A stretch of DNA of 58,383 nt from Chloroflexota bacterium (GTDB lineage Bacteria > Chloroflexota > Anaerolineae > JAAEKA01): assembly GCA_029558955.1 (NCBI GenBank), contig JAKQCW010000317.1, forward strand, positions 1 through 58,383. Direction: 5' to 3'. The notes beneath the pieces were generated by a model. The model ran no database searches, had not been told where the DNA came from, and was given only the letters and a program-made list of their open reading frames with translations. Made by a program: the position numbers and the translations under genes. This document shows positions 33,036 to 39,962 of this stretch, in pieces; positions within the stretch are counted from its first letter, which is position 1; each line of letters opens with the position of its first letter.

Positions 33036-33800
33036 TCAGTTCCAGTCGAAGATGGCCATCAGCGGCCGGTGGTCGGAGGCCTGCTCGATCAGCTTGCCGG
33101 TCAACACGAAGCAGGATTGCAACTGCGGGCGCAAGATCTGCGGCACGAAGATGTAGTCGATGCGAAAGGGCCAGAGCAGTGGGAAGGTGCCGCTCTCGCC
33201 CTCGCCGGCCGCCATGTACGCATCGACGTAGCCGTTGTTGCGCAACATGCGCACCACGGGCGGCGTCAGCCGCTGGCTGTTGGCGCCGCTGGGCCCGTGG
33301 GTGTTGAAGTCGCCCAACAGCAGGTGCGGTGCAGCGGCGTAGGCGCGCAGGGGGGCCAGCACCCCGCGCAGCTGCCACAGCCGCGTGCCCTCGAAGGCAT
33401 GGTCCAGGTGGGTGGAGAAGATGGTGAAGGTGCGGTCGGCCTCCACGGCAATTTTGGCCGTCAACAGGTTGCGCCCTTGGGTCATGGGCAGGCGGGCCAG
33501 GTAGTGGTTGGTGTCGTCCACGATGGGGTGGCGGCTGAGCACGGCATTGCCCACCGGCCCCCACCATCCTGCCATCTGCACCACGCGGTTGCTTTCGCCG
33601 AAGGCCCAGTCCATGCGCAGCAGGTTGGCCAGATCGGCCAGCGGCTTGCTGACGCCGAAATGCGTCTCGACCGGGTGCAGCACCTCGTTCAGCGCGACGA
33701 TGTCGGCCTGGCTGTTTTCGATGATGGTGGCCAGCCGTTCGATGTCCATGCGGCCATCGCGGCCTTCCCAGAGATGGACGTTGTAGGTCAGCACGTTCAT
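33036..33800 (-). CDS. Endonuclease/exonuclease/phosphatase (EEP) family protein 2
   Basis: 254 residues from ATG 33800: LTYNVHLWEG, ALNEVLHPVE, FSTHLDHAFEG, GDFNTHGPSG and SDHRPLMAIFDW are intact, so a metal-dependent phosphoesterase activity is likely. It is about as long as, and clearly similar to, EEP protein 1, with the same motif spacing, consistent with tandem duplication. A -35/-10 pair lies 9-37 nt upstream, leaving no room for a ribosome site: the mRNA is probably leaderless. The longer reading from 33827 would start inside the -10 and is rejected. Confidence 0.87.
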   Translation of the reverse strand: MNVLTYNVHLWEGRDGRMDIERLATIIENSQADIVALNEVLHPVETHFGVSKPLADLANLLRMDWAFGESNRVVQMAGWWGPVGNAVLSRHPIVDDTNHYLARLPMTQGRNLLTAKIAVEADRTFTIFSTHLDHAFEGTRLWQLRGVLAPLRAYAAAPHLLLGDFNTHGPSGANSQRLTPPVVRMLRNNGYVDAYMAAGEGESGTFPLLWPFRIDYIFVPQILRPQLQSCFVLTGKLIEQASDHRPLMAIFDWN

Positions 33801-33808
33801 TGGGCGGC

Positions 33809-33837
33809 ATTGTAGCCCAGGGAACACCGCTTGTCAA
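33809..33837 (-). promoter_or_regulatory. Strong promoter for EEP operon (leaderless)
   Basis: TTGACA (33837-33832), exactly 17 bp, TACAAT (33814-33809) on the minus strand; then 8 nt to the ATG at 33800. Eleven of twelve hexamer positions match the sigma-70-type consensus. Confidence 0.8.
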
Positions 33838-34349
33838 TCGCCATTGCCCCAGTCGCAGTTTTCCACACATCCTCTGGATAACCCTCTTTTGGCGCTGAAA
33901 ACCAACGCCCTCCCCTGCCGGCCGAGCGGGGCCTTCTCACGGCGCGCTGTACGACATCTAGGGGGTGTGCGGCTGCACTGCTCTGTATCTACCCGTCCCT
34001 TCGTTTCCGGCGGCAAAGCGATCGCCCTTGCCAATCCGCAGGTTTCTCCAGGTTCAGCGCGGCTTGTCAGCAGGGCAGTCGGACAAACGCGCCTCGTCTA
34101 CGCCCCGTATCTAGGGGAGCAAGCACCCATGGGCCCCTCCATCTAGGCGCGAAATGCAGCAGGTCGGCAGTTTTCCGCTTGTCCACAGGGCCTACTGCTG
34201 CGACGGTCATAGATTTCATCGGACAAATGGTTATGCAATGCGCTTCAGGGAATGCGTCCGCCTGCTGCCAGGCCTGGTCAGTGCCGTGGCCGGCGGTGCG
34301 AGCGTCGTCCAGCATGGACCCGTGACGTTGCGAGCTTTGTGCGGTTTGC

Positions 34350-34378
34350 TTGTGAATCGCAGCACCTCGTGGTATACT
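34350..34378 (+). promoter_or_regulatory. Promoter for STAS gene 1 (leaderless)
   Basis: TTGTGA (34350-34355), 17 bp, TATACT (34373-34378); the ATG at 34387 begins 8 nt after the -10, so transcription would start at or next to the A of ATG. Confidence 0.7.
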
Positions 34379-34386
34379 GCCGCCCT

Positions 34387-34755
34387 ATGGAGATCACCAG
34401 CGAATCTTTCCCCTCTTGCGCCGTGGTGCATCCGGTTGGCACGCTCGATCGTCGCAGCGCGCCAGAGTTAGAGGCCGTCCTGCAAGCGCTCGCCGGGCAG
34501 GGCCAGAGCCGCGTTGTGCTCGATTTGAGCGACGTCGGCGAGATGAGCAGCGCCGGACTGCGCGTCATCATCAGCGCCGCCAAGCTGTTGCGCAGCGAGC
34601 GCCTCGGCGGCGACCTGCGTCTGGCAGCCCCCAGCGTCCGCGTCGTCCAGGTGCTGGAACTGGCCGGGTTGCTGCCGGTCCTGAAGGTATTCGACGCCGA
34701 CGAGCCGGCCATCGCCAGCTTCGCTGATCCGCCTCCCGCCCGCAAACGGGCGTGA
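34387..34755 (+). CDS. STAS domain anti-sigma factor antagonist 1
   Basis: 122 residues. SpoIIAA/RsbV-type fold: HPVGTLDRRSAPELEAVLQAL, VVLDLSDVGEMSSAGLRVIISAAKLLRSER; the Ser in MSSAGL (about residue 57) is the expected phosphorylation site. Such proteins bind an RsbW-like kinase when unphosphorylated. An earlier in-frame ATG (34252) is rejected because the promoter lies between. The stop TGA is directly followed by heptamer repeat. It opens a partner-switching gene set. Confidence 0.9.
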   Translation: MEITSESFPSCAVVHPVGTLDRRSAPELEAVLQALAGQGQSRVVLDLSDVGEMSSAGLRVIISAAKLLRSERLGGDLRLAAPSVRVVQVLELAGLLPVLKVFDADEPAIASFADPPPARKRA

Positions 34756-35114
34756 TGCGTAACTCGTAACCCGTAACCCGGAGTTTGCGGGAGGCGTCTC
34801 TGGGTTGCAGATTCCGGGTTACGTGGTCCGGATTGCAGATTCGTGGTTGTGTGGTCCGGATTGCAGATTCCGGGTTACGTGGTCCGGATTGCAGATTCGT
34901 GGTTGTGTGGTCCGGATTGCAGGTTCAGGGTTGCAGACCCCGTGTTCCGGGTACGCATCACGAGTCGCGAGCCACACATTCCGGGTTACGCATTACGCAT
35001 TACGCATCACGCATCACGAGTCGCCAGCCACACATTCCGGGTTACGCATTACGCATTACGCATCACGCATCACGAGTCGCCAGCCACACATTCCGAGTTA
35101 CGAGTTACGAGTCA
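34754..35114. repeat. Composite heptamer locus G with 28-bp and 56-bp repeats
   Basis: Left heptamers after the STAS1 stop, CGGA linker, then two alternating 28-bp units (starts at 34807, 34835, 34863, 34891, fifth partial at 34919) and two-and-a-half 56-bp units (starts at 34974, 35030, 35086) built from CATTACG/CATCACG/CGAGTCG steps. Periods are exact multiples of seven. It fills the 420-nt gap between the STAS genes. Confidence 0.9.
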
Positions 35115-35177
35115 AAAACCACTACCTCAACCCCAACCACCTTATCCCCAATTCCTGTCGCAAAAGGAGAGCCAGCC

Positions 35178-35522
35178 ATGACAGAGTTCAGCATTGAGAC
35201 TCAGGAACTGAAGCGTTGTGTCCTTGTCATCCTGCACGGGCGCATCGACAGCAGCAAAGCGCCGCAGGTCGAGGCCGCGCTCAAGGAGTTGATCGCCGCC
35301 GATCATTACCGCATCGTGATCGACATGAGCGGGGTGGAGTTCGTCAGCAGCGCGTTCTTGCGCGTGCTGATTTCTACCTCCAAGTCGGTGCGGCGCTTCA
35401 ACCGCGGCGACGTCTACCTGGCCGCCATGCCGCAGCGCATCCGCGACGTGTTCGATCTGGCAGGCCTGGTGCCGCTTTTCAAGACCTTCGACACACAGGT
35501 AGAGGCTGTTGGAAGCTGGTAA
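35178..35522 (+). CDS. STAS domain anti-sigma factor antagonist 2
   Basis: 114 residues, start ATG 35178 with AAAGGAGA 8-15 nt upstream. STAS fold with VILHGRIDSSKAPQVEAAL and VIDMSGVEFVSSAFLRVLISTSKSV; the phospho-acceptor region SSAF differs from the usual SSGL/SSAG by a Phe. Likely the second antagonist of the RsbW-like protein encoded next. A longer frame (from 34785) is only translated repeat. Confidence 0.9.
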   Translation: MTEFSIETQELKRCVLVILHGRIDSSKAPQVEAALKELIAADHYRIVIDMSGVEFVSSAFLRVLISTSKSVRRFNRGDVYLAAMPQRIRDVFDLAGLVPLFKTFDTQVEAVGSW

Positions 35523-35535
35523 CCGCACCCCACCC

Positions 35536-35949
35536 ATGACTGCTGATGAGTTGGTGGTCAGCAGCGATCTGGACGCGCTGCCGCAGGTGATCGGCTTCGT
35601 CCGGCAGGCCAGCATGCAGGCTGGTCTGCCGGAGAGCGCAATCTTCGCCTGCGAGCTGGCCACCGACGAGGCGTGTACCAACATCATCGACCACGCCTAC
35701 GCCGGCCGCGACGACGGCGTGATTCGCGTCGCCTGCTGGAGCGACGCCGACGAATTCGTGGTGCAACTGCACGACCAAGGCGCGGCCTTCGACCCTGCCG
35801 CGGTTCGTGAACCCCCATTGACCGAGGATCTGGCCGGTCGGCCGCTGGGCGGGTTGGGCCTGCACTTCATGCGCAGCCTGATGGACGAGGTGCGTTTCGA
35901 CTTTGACCCGGTGACAGGGAACACGCTGACCATGGTCAAGCGGTTCTAG
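35536..35949 (+). CDS. RsbW-like anti-sigma factor / serine kinase
   Basis: 137 residues, HATPase_c_2 (GHKL) domain: N-box TDEACTNIIDHAYAG, G1 box LHDQGAAFDP, G2 box GGLGLHFMRSL. These proteins bind a sigma factor or effector and phosphorylate STAS antagonists. The start at ATG 35536 (14 nt past the STAS2 stop) is preferred over one at 35509 that overlaps it. No sigma factor gene is seen nearby. Confidence 0.88.
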   Translation: MTADELVVSSDLDALPQVIGFVRQASMQAGLPESAIFACELATDEACTNIIDHAYAGRDDGVIRVACWSDADEFVVQLHDQGAAFDPAAVREPPLTEDLAGRPLGGLGLHFMRSLMDEVRFDFDPVTGNTLTMVKRF

Positions 35950-35970
35950 CCGGCGCCCGTCGCTTTGCCT

Positions 35971-38835
35971 ATGTCAACGCCCCTGGCCCCATTGGCGGCG
36001 CTCGACCGCCCCTCAGCCCCCCGCAAAAGCCTGCCGCTGCCGGAACTGTCCGCCCTCACCGAGGCCGGCCTGGCCATCGTGCGCGCCCAGCTCGATCTGG
36101 ATGGCCTGTGCGAGCTGGTCTATCAGCAGGTGAGCAACCTGGTCGACGCGCACAGTTTTCACCTGGGACTCTTCGACGGGGACGATCTGCAGCTCAAAGT
36201 GTGGGTGCAGGAGGGAGAACGCCTGGCGCCGGCCACCTTCCCCGGCGGACAGGACGCGGGGATCGTCGGCTGGGTGCGCTCCACCCAGCAGCCGCTCCTG
36301 GTCCACGATTTCCAGGTGGAGATGGCGCAACTGCCGGCCCGGCCCAGCTATCAGTCCGACCATCCGCCGCGCTCGGCCCTCTTCGTCCCCCTGGTTGCGG
36401 CCGGCCACGCGGTCGGTTCCATGTCGGTGCAGCATCCCCAGCCCAACGTCTACGACGCCGACGACCTGCAACTGCTCAGCATCCTCGCCAACCAGGCCGC
36501 CAGCGCCATCGTCAACGCCCAGCTTTTTCAGACCGTGGGCCGGCGCGTGGAACAGTTGACCACCATCGCCCAGGTCAGCAGCGCCATTGCGGCCGAGCTG
36601 GATCTGGACGAGCTGCTGGCCAAGGTGGTGGAGCTGATCCGCGGGCGTTTCGGCTACTATCATGTCCAGGTCTTTCTGGTGGAGGATGAGGAACACCGCG
36701 CGGTCTTTCGCGCCAGCACCGGGCATGACCTGAACAAGCTCTGGATCGCCCAGGGACGCAGCCTGCCTTTCGGCTCAGGCATCATCGGCTGGGTGGCGGC
36801 CACAGGCAAGCATCTGCTGGCCGGCGACGTGACGCAGGAGCCGCGCTACCTGCCTGACGACCCGCGCCTGCTGCCCGACACCCGCTCGGAGCTGGCCGTG
36901 CCGCTCATGGTCGATGAGAAGGTGCTGGGCGTGCTGGATGTGCAGAGTCGCGAGCTGGACGGCTTCAGTGAGGATGACCTGTTCGTGCTGGGCGCCCTGG
37001 CCAACCAGGTGGCCGTGGCCGTGGATTCCGCCTGGTCCTACCGCGCCCAGCAGGAGCAGGCTTGGATGACCACGGTGCTGCTGCAAGTGGCGCATGTGGC
37101 CAGCCGGGCCAGCACCCTGGATGACGTGCTGGGCGCCATCACCCGTCTGGCAGCTATGCTGACCGGCGTGGCCAGCTGCGGCATCTGGCTGCACGACGAG
37201 GAGACGGGCGCCTTCGATCTGATGGCCAGCTATGGGCTGCCCGCCGACGCGCCCGATCCGGCCGCATTGCGGGTGCACCCGGAGACGGACCCCGTGCCGG
37301 CCTTCATTCTGCTGGCCGAGACGCTGAGCCACGTGGAGCTGAGCCGCGCCGACGATTTCATGCTGCCGGCGCCCTTCTGGCAACTGCTGGGCGGCGATCG
37401 CCTGATCCTGCTGCCGCTGATGGTGCAGAATCGCCTGGTGGGCTGCCTGCTGGTCAGCCTGCGCAGCGAGGCTATGCCGATCCGGCTGCACGAAAAGCGG
37501 CTCTCCATGCTCAACGGCGTCGCCAACCAGGCGGCCGCGGCCATCGAAAACGTGCGCCTGGCCAGCGCGCGCGAGCAGGAGGCGTGGATCTCCTGGGCGC
37601 TGCTGGAGGTATCCCAGGCCGTGGCCAACGCCCGCAGCGTGGACGACATGCTGGAGCAGGTGGTGCGACTGACCCCGCTGCTGGCCGGGGTGGATCGCTG
37701 CGCCGCGCTGCTGCGCGACGCCCAGAGCGGCGAGTTCGCGGTGGCGCAGACCTATCTGGGACGCCGCGAGGCGCGCGCCAACCTCGATGGCATGCGTCTG
37801 CGACCGGGGGACCTGCCCCTGCTGGATCTGGCCGTCAGCACCCGGCAGATGCAGCGGGTCGATGACGCGTCGCAGAGCGAGCTGGTGACGCCAGCCTGGC
37901 GCGAGAGCGTGGGCAGCAAGACGCTGGTGGCGGCGCCGCTGTTGGTGCAGGGCGAGGTGCAGGGCGCGCTGTTGGTGGACAGCATCGAGCTGTCGCACGG
38001 CATGAGCCAGCGCCGCGAGGATATTCTGGCCGGCATCGCCCAGCAGGTCAGCCTGAACCTGGAGAATTTCCATCTGTTGGTGCAGGAGCAGGCCCGCATT
38101 CGGCTGGCGCAGGAGATGCAGGTGGCGCAGCGCATGCAGGCCAGCCTGCTGCCGGCCGTCACCCCGACCATCGAGGGCTACGAGATAGCCCATGCCTGGG
38201 ACCCGGCGCGCGAGGTGGGCGGCGACTTCTACGACTTCATCCCGCTGAGCAACGGCAAGCTGGGGCTGTTGATGGCCGATGTGGCCGACAAGGGGGTGCC
38301 GGCCGCGCTTTTCATGGCCACCACATCGACGCTGCTGCGGGTGACAGCCCAAAGCCACATCGCCCCCGACCGGATGCTGCTGGCCGCCAACAGAGACATC
38401 AACGCCAACAACCGCGAGGACATGTTCGTCACCGTCTGGTACGGCGTGCTGGATCCGGCCAGTCACCGCGTGCGTTTTGCCAATGCGGGCCACGGCCTGG
38501 CGCTGCACGTGGCGGCCAAGGATGGCGTGATACGCCAGCTCCGCCCGGCCGGCATGCCGCTGGGTGTGGCCGACAGCCTCGCTCTGGAGCGCGAGACGGC
38601 GGCGCTGGCGCCGGGCGACATGATCGTGCTCTACACCGACGGCGTGATCGACGCGTTGAACGAGGCGGGGGAGGACTTCGGCCAGGATCGGCTGGAGGCG
38701 CTGCTCTTTGGCCGCCGCCACCTGGCCGCGCAGGAGGTGGTGGATGCTCTGCTGGCCGCGATTCACACCCACGCCGGCCAGGCGCTGCTGTTCGACGACG
38801 TAACAGTGGTGGTGCTGCGGCGGGTGACTCCTTGA
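35971..38835 (+). CDS. Multi-GAF PP2C (SpoIIE/RsbU-type) phosphatase
   Basis: 954 residues. Four GAF sensor domains in tandem (about 35-190, 205-360, 375-535, 550-705), a short coiled linker (RIRLAQEMQVAQRMQASLLP), and a C-terminal PP2C domain with metal motifs VGGDFYDF, MADVADKGVPAALFMA, FANAGHG, YTDGVIDALNEAGEDFG and FDDVTVVVL. It should dephosphorylate the STAS proteins encoded upstream and so release the RsbW partner. GAF ligands unknown; no membrane segment, so sensing is cytoplasmic. The start could also be TTG at 35965. Confidence 0.92.
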   Translation: MSTPLAPLAALDRPSAPRKSLPLPELSALTEAGLAIVRAQLDLDGLCELVYQQVSNLVDAHSFHLGLFDGDDLQLKVWVQEGERLAPATFPGGQDAGIVGWVRSTQQPLLVHDFQVEMAQLPARPSYQSDHPPRSALFVPLVAAGHAVGSMSVQHPQPNVYDADDLQLLSILANQAASAIVNAQLFQTVGRRVEQLTTIAQVSSAIAAELDLDELLAKVVELIRGRFGYYHVQVFLVEDEEHRAVFRASTGHDLNKLWIAQGRSLPFGSGIIGWVAATGKHLLAGDVTQEPRYLPDDPRLLPDTRSELAVPLMVDEKVLGVLDVQSRELDGFSEDDLFVLGALANQVAVAVDSAWSYRAQQEQAWMTTVLLQVAHVASRASTLDDVLGAITRLAAMLTGVASCGIWLHDEETGAFDLMASYGLPADAPDPAALRVHPETDPVPAFILLAETLSHVELSRADDFMLPAPFWQLLGGDRLILLPLMVQNRLVGCLLVSLRSEAMPIRLHEKRLSMLNGVANQAAAAIENVRLASAREQEAWISWALLEVSQAVANARSVDDMLEQVVRLTPLLAGVDRCAALLRDAQSGEFAVAQTYLGRREARANLDGMRLRPGDLPLLDLAVSTRQMQRVDDASQSELVTPAWRESVGSKTLVAAPLLVQGEVQGALLVDSIELSHGMSQRREDILAGIAQQVSLNLENFHLLVQEQARIRLAQEMQVAQRMQASLLPAVTPTIEGYEIAHAWDPAREVGGDFYDFIPLSNGKLGLLMADVADKGVPAALFMATTSTLLRVTAQSHIAPDRMLLAANRDINANNREDMFVTVWYGVLDPASHRVRFANAGHGLALHVAAKDGVIRQLRPAGMPLGVADSLALERETAALAPGDMIVLYTDGVIDALNEAGEDFGQDRLEALLFGRRHLAAQEVVDALLAAIHTHAGQALLFDDVTVVVLRRVTP

Positions 38836-38873
38836 TGATCCCTGAATTTGCCGCGTACAACGGGCGTCCGGCG

Positions 38874-38981
38874 TGATGCGTAATGCGTAATGCGTAACCC
38901 GGAACCCGGAACGTTCGCGCGTGCGGGAAAGTCTCCGGTTACGAGTTACGAGTTACGAGTTACAGGGTTACAGTGTTACGG
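38874..38981. repeat. Heptamer hairpin element, locus H
   Basis: Three TGCGTAA/CGTAACC units, CGGAACCCGGAACG, a linker ending TCTCCGG, then an inverted run of four TTACGAG units and a degenerate tail. Located 40 nt past the phosphatase stop. Confidence 0.85.
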
Positions 38982-39031
38982 CAACGGGCGGGTTCTGTCC
39001 ATGACTGGTGTTCAGCGCCTGACCTTGGGCG

Positions 39032-39148
39032 TCACGACCGGGTGCGCAGCAGCGGCAGATAGGCCCACGTGCACACCTCCGGGGGAGGCATGCACTGCCA
39101 GGTGCGGCCGCCGTCGTCGGAGATGTTGCAATCGCGGTCATAATGAAG
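39032..39148 (-). pseudogene. Remnant of a BNR/Asp-box repeat protein (3' end)
   Basis: On the minus strand the frame ending at TGA 39034-39032 encodes about 39 residues including NISDDGGRTWQCM, an Asp-box (SxDxGxTW) with flanking Cys, typical of sialidase/YCF48-like beta-propellers. No start, ribosome site or upstream domain exists: the frame runs back into the rpsO promoter. It looks like the tail of a gene whose body was lost. Confidence 0.55.
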
Positions 39149-39169
39149 TTTACAGGCTGCGGCGCGAAC

Positions 39170-39198
39170 TTGTGTGCTATTGACACTTATGCTATAAT
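39170..39198 (+). promoter_or_regulatory. Promoter for rpsO
   Basis: Perfect TATAAT at 39193-39198 with the extended TGC just before it; a weak TTGTGT at 39170-39175 gives a 17-bp spacer. The start should be near 39205. Confidence 0.75.
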
Positions 39199-39213
39199 CG
39201 GGCCTAGCTTTGT

Positions 39214-39259
39214 GCTGGGGTATGCGCCTCGGTGTTCCAGCGGTACCCCGGCTCTTTTT
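39214..39259 (+). terminator. Terminator-like hairpin in the rpsO leader
   Basis: GCTGGGGTA (39214-39222) pairs with TACCCCGGC (39244-39252, one G-U pair) around a 21-nt loop and is followed directly by TCTTTTTG. It lies between the rpsO promoter and its ribosome site, so it could act as an attenuator or as the S15 operator. Confidence 0.65.
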
Positions 39260-39285
39260 GTGCCATACGATAAAGGAGAAATGAC

Positions 39286-39555
39286 GTGCCTCTCTCGAAA
39301 ACGGAAAAGGACACCATCACGAAGGAATACCAGGTCCACACCAGCGACACTGGCTCGCCCGAAGTGCAGGTGGCGCTGCTGACCACGCGCATCAACCAGC
39401 TCATCGAACATCTGAAGACCCACAAGCACGATGAGGCCTCCCGCCGGGGCCTGCTCAAGCTGGTGGGCCAGCGCAGGCGCCATCTGGCCTATCTCAGCCG
39501 CAAGGATCAGCCCCGCTACAAGCAGTTGATCGAGCGGCTCGGGCTGCGCAAGTAA
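39286..39555 (+). CDS. rpsO: 30S ribosomal protein S15
   Basis: 89 residues, full length. Binds 16S rRNA early in small-subunit assembly. Contains the invariant [32 protein letters not shown] segment split across helices 1-2 and [27 protein letters not shown] at the end. Start is GTG at 39286, seven nt after AAAGGAG. rpsO-pnp order is the usual bacterial arrangement; S15 commonly represses its own mRNA, and a structured leader is present here. Confidence 0.97.
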   Translation: MPLSKTEKDTITKEYQVHTSDTGSPEVQVALLTTRINQLIEHLKTHKHDEASRRGLLKLVGQRRRHLAYLSRKDQPRYKQLIERLGLRK

Positions 39556-39573
39556 ACGAGGTTTGTACCATCT

Positions 39574-39618
39574 GTCGGGTAGCAGGGTGTGTCATGCGCC
39601 TGCTACCCGACCTGTTTT
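39574..39618 (+). terminator. Intrinsic terminator after rpsO
   Basis: GTCGGGTAGCAGG (39574-39586), 12-nt loop, CCTGCTACCCGAC (39599-39611), a perfect 13-bp stem, followed by CTGTTTT. Confidence 0.85.
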
Positions 39619-39670
39619 GACCAATACCATAGTCGCCCCTCCTGCCGCCGGCCGGCCTGACGCCGTGAAC

Positions 39671-39859
39671 GGTTCAGGTATTGGGGAGTGTCGCGGAAGC
39701 GGTAAACCGTTAACGGTTTACGGTGAACAGAAAACGGTCGTCAGCGACCGATCACCGATCACTCGGCGCTACTCCCCAGTCCCTGACCTCCGGGTCAAGC
39801 CGGCGCCCGCGATGACCGCCGCCCAACCCAACGGATTCCCACAGGGGAGACCGTTGGGT
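39671..39859 (+). other. Structured rpsO-pnp intergenic region
   Basis: Within the 407-nt gap: outer imperfect arms at 39671-39689 and 39771-39788 (GGGGAGT / ACTCCCC core) enclose a perfect 20-bp palindrome GTAAACCGTTAACGGTTTAC (39702-39721) and a GGTCG/CGACC hairpin. A further hairpin ACCCAACGG / CCGTTGGGT (39826-39834, 39851-39859) with inner TCCC/GGGA follows. The pnp leader is often a target of RNase III and PNPase itself; this could be such a structure or a MITE-like element. Confidence 0.5.
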
Positions 39860-39962
39860 CTGGCTGGTCGGCCATGGCGGGCGCATTCGCGTTGACAACC
39901 AACGCGTTGACCCGGCCGGGAGCGGTGGCAACCATCACCCATCCTTTAAGGTAAGGACAACC

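Larger units (their letters stand above)
33801..34386. other. Divergent intergenic region
   Basis: 586 nt between the minus-strand EEP operon and the plus-strand STAS genes, without a believable gene. It holds a promoter at each end, three DnaA-box-like 9-mers (TTTTCCACA 33859-33867, TTATCCAGA 33881-33873 on the minus strand, TTGTCCACA 34179-34187) and three ATCTAGG motifs (33956, 34109, 34141). Meaning unknown. Confidence 0.5.

Noticed and set aside
33801..34386. Chromosomal replication origin
   Set aside because: Only three DnaA-like boxes, no AT-rich stretch and no dnaA/dnaN neighbours; retained only as a weak finding.
34785..35522. Long N-terminal extension of STAS protein 2
   Set aside because: The extension is translated 28-bp/56-bp repeat; a ribosome site precedes the internal ATG at 35178.
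39180..39185. Perfect TTGACA as -35 of rpsO
   Set aside because: Only 7 bp from the TATAAT, too close to act as its -35.
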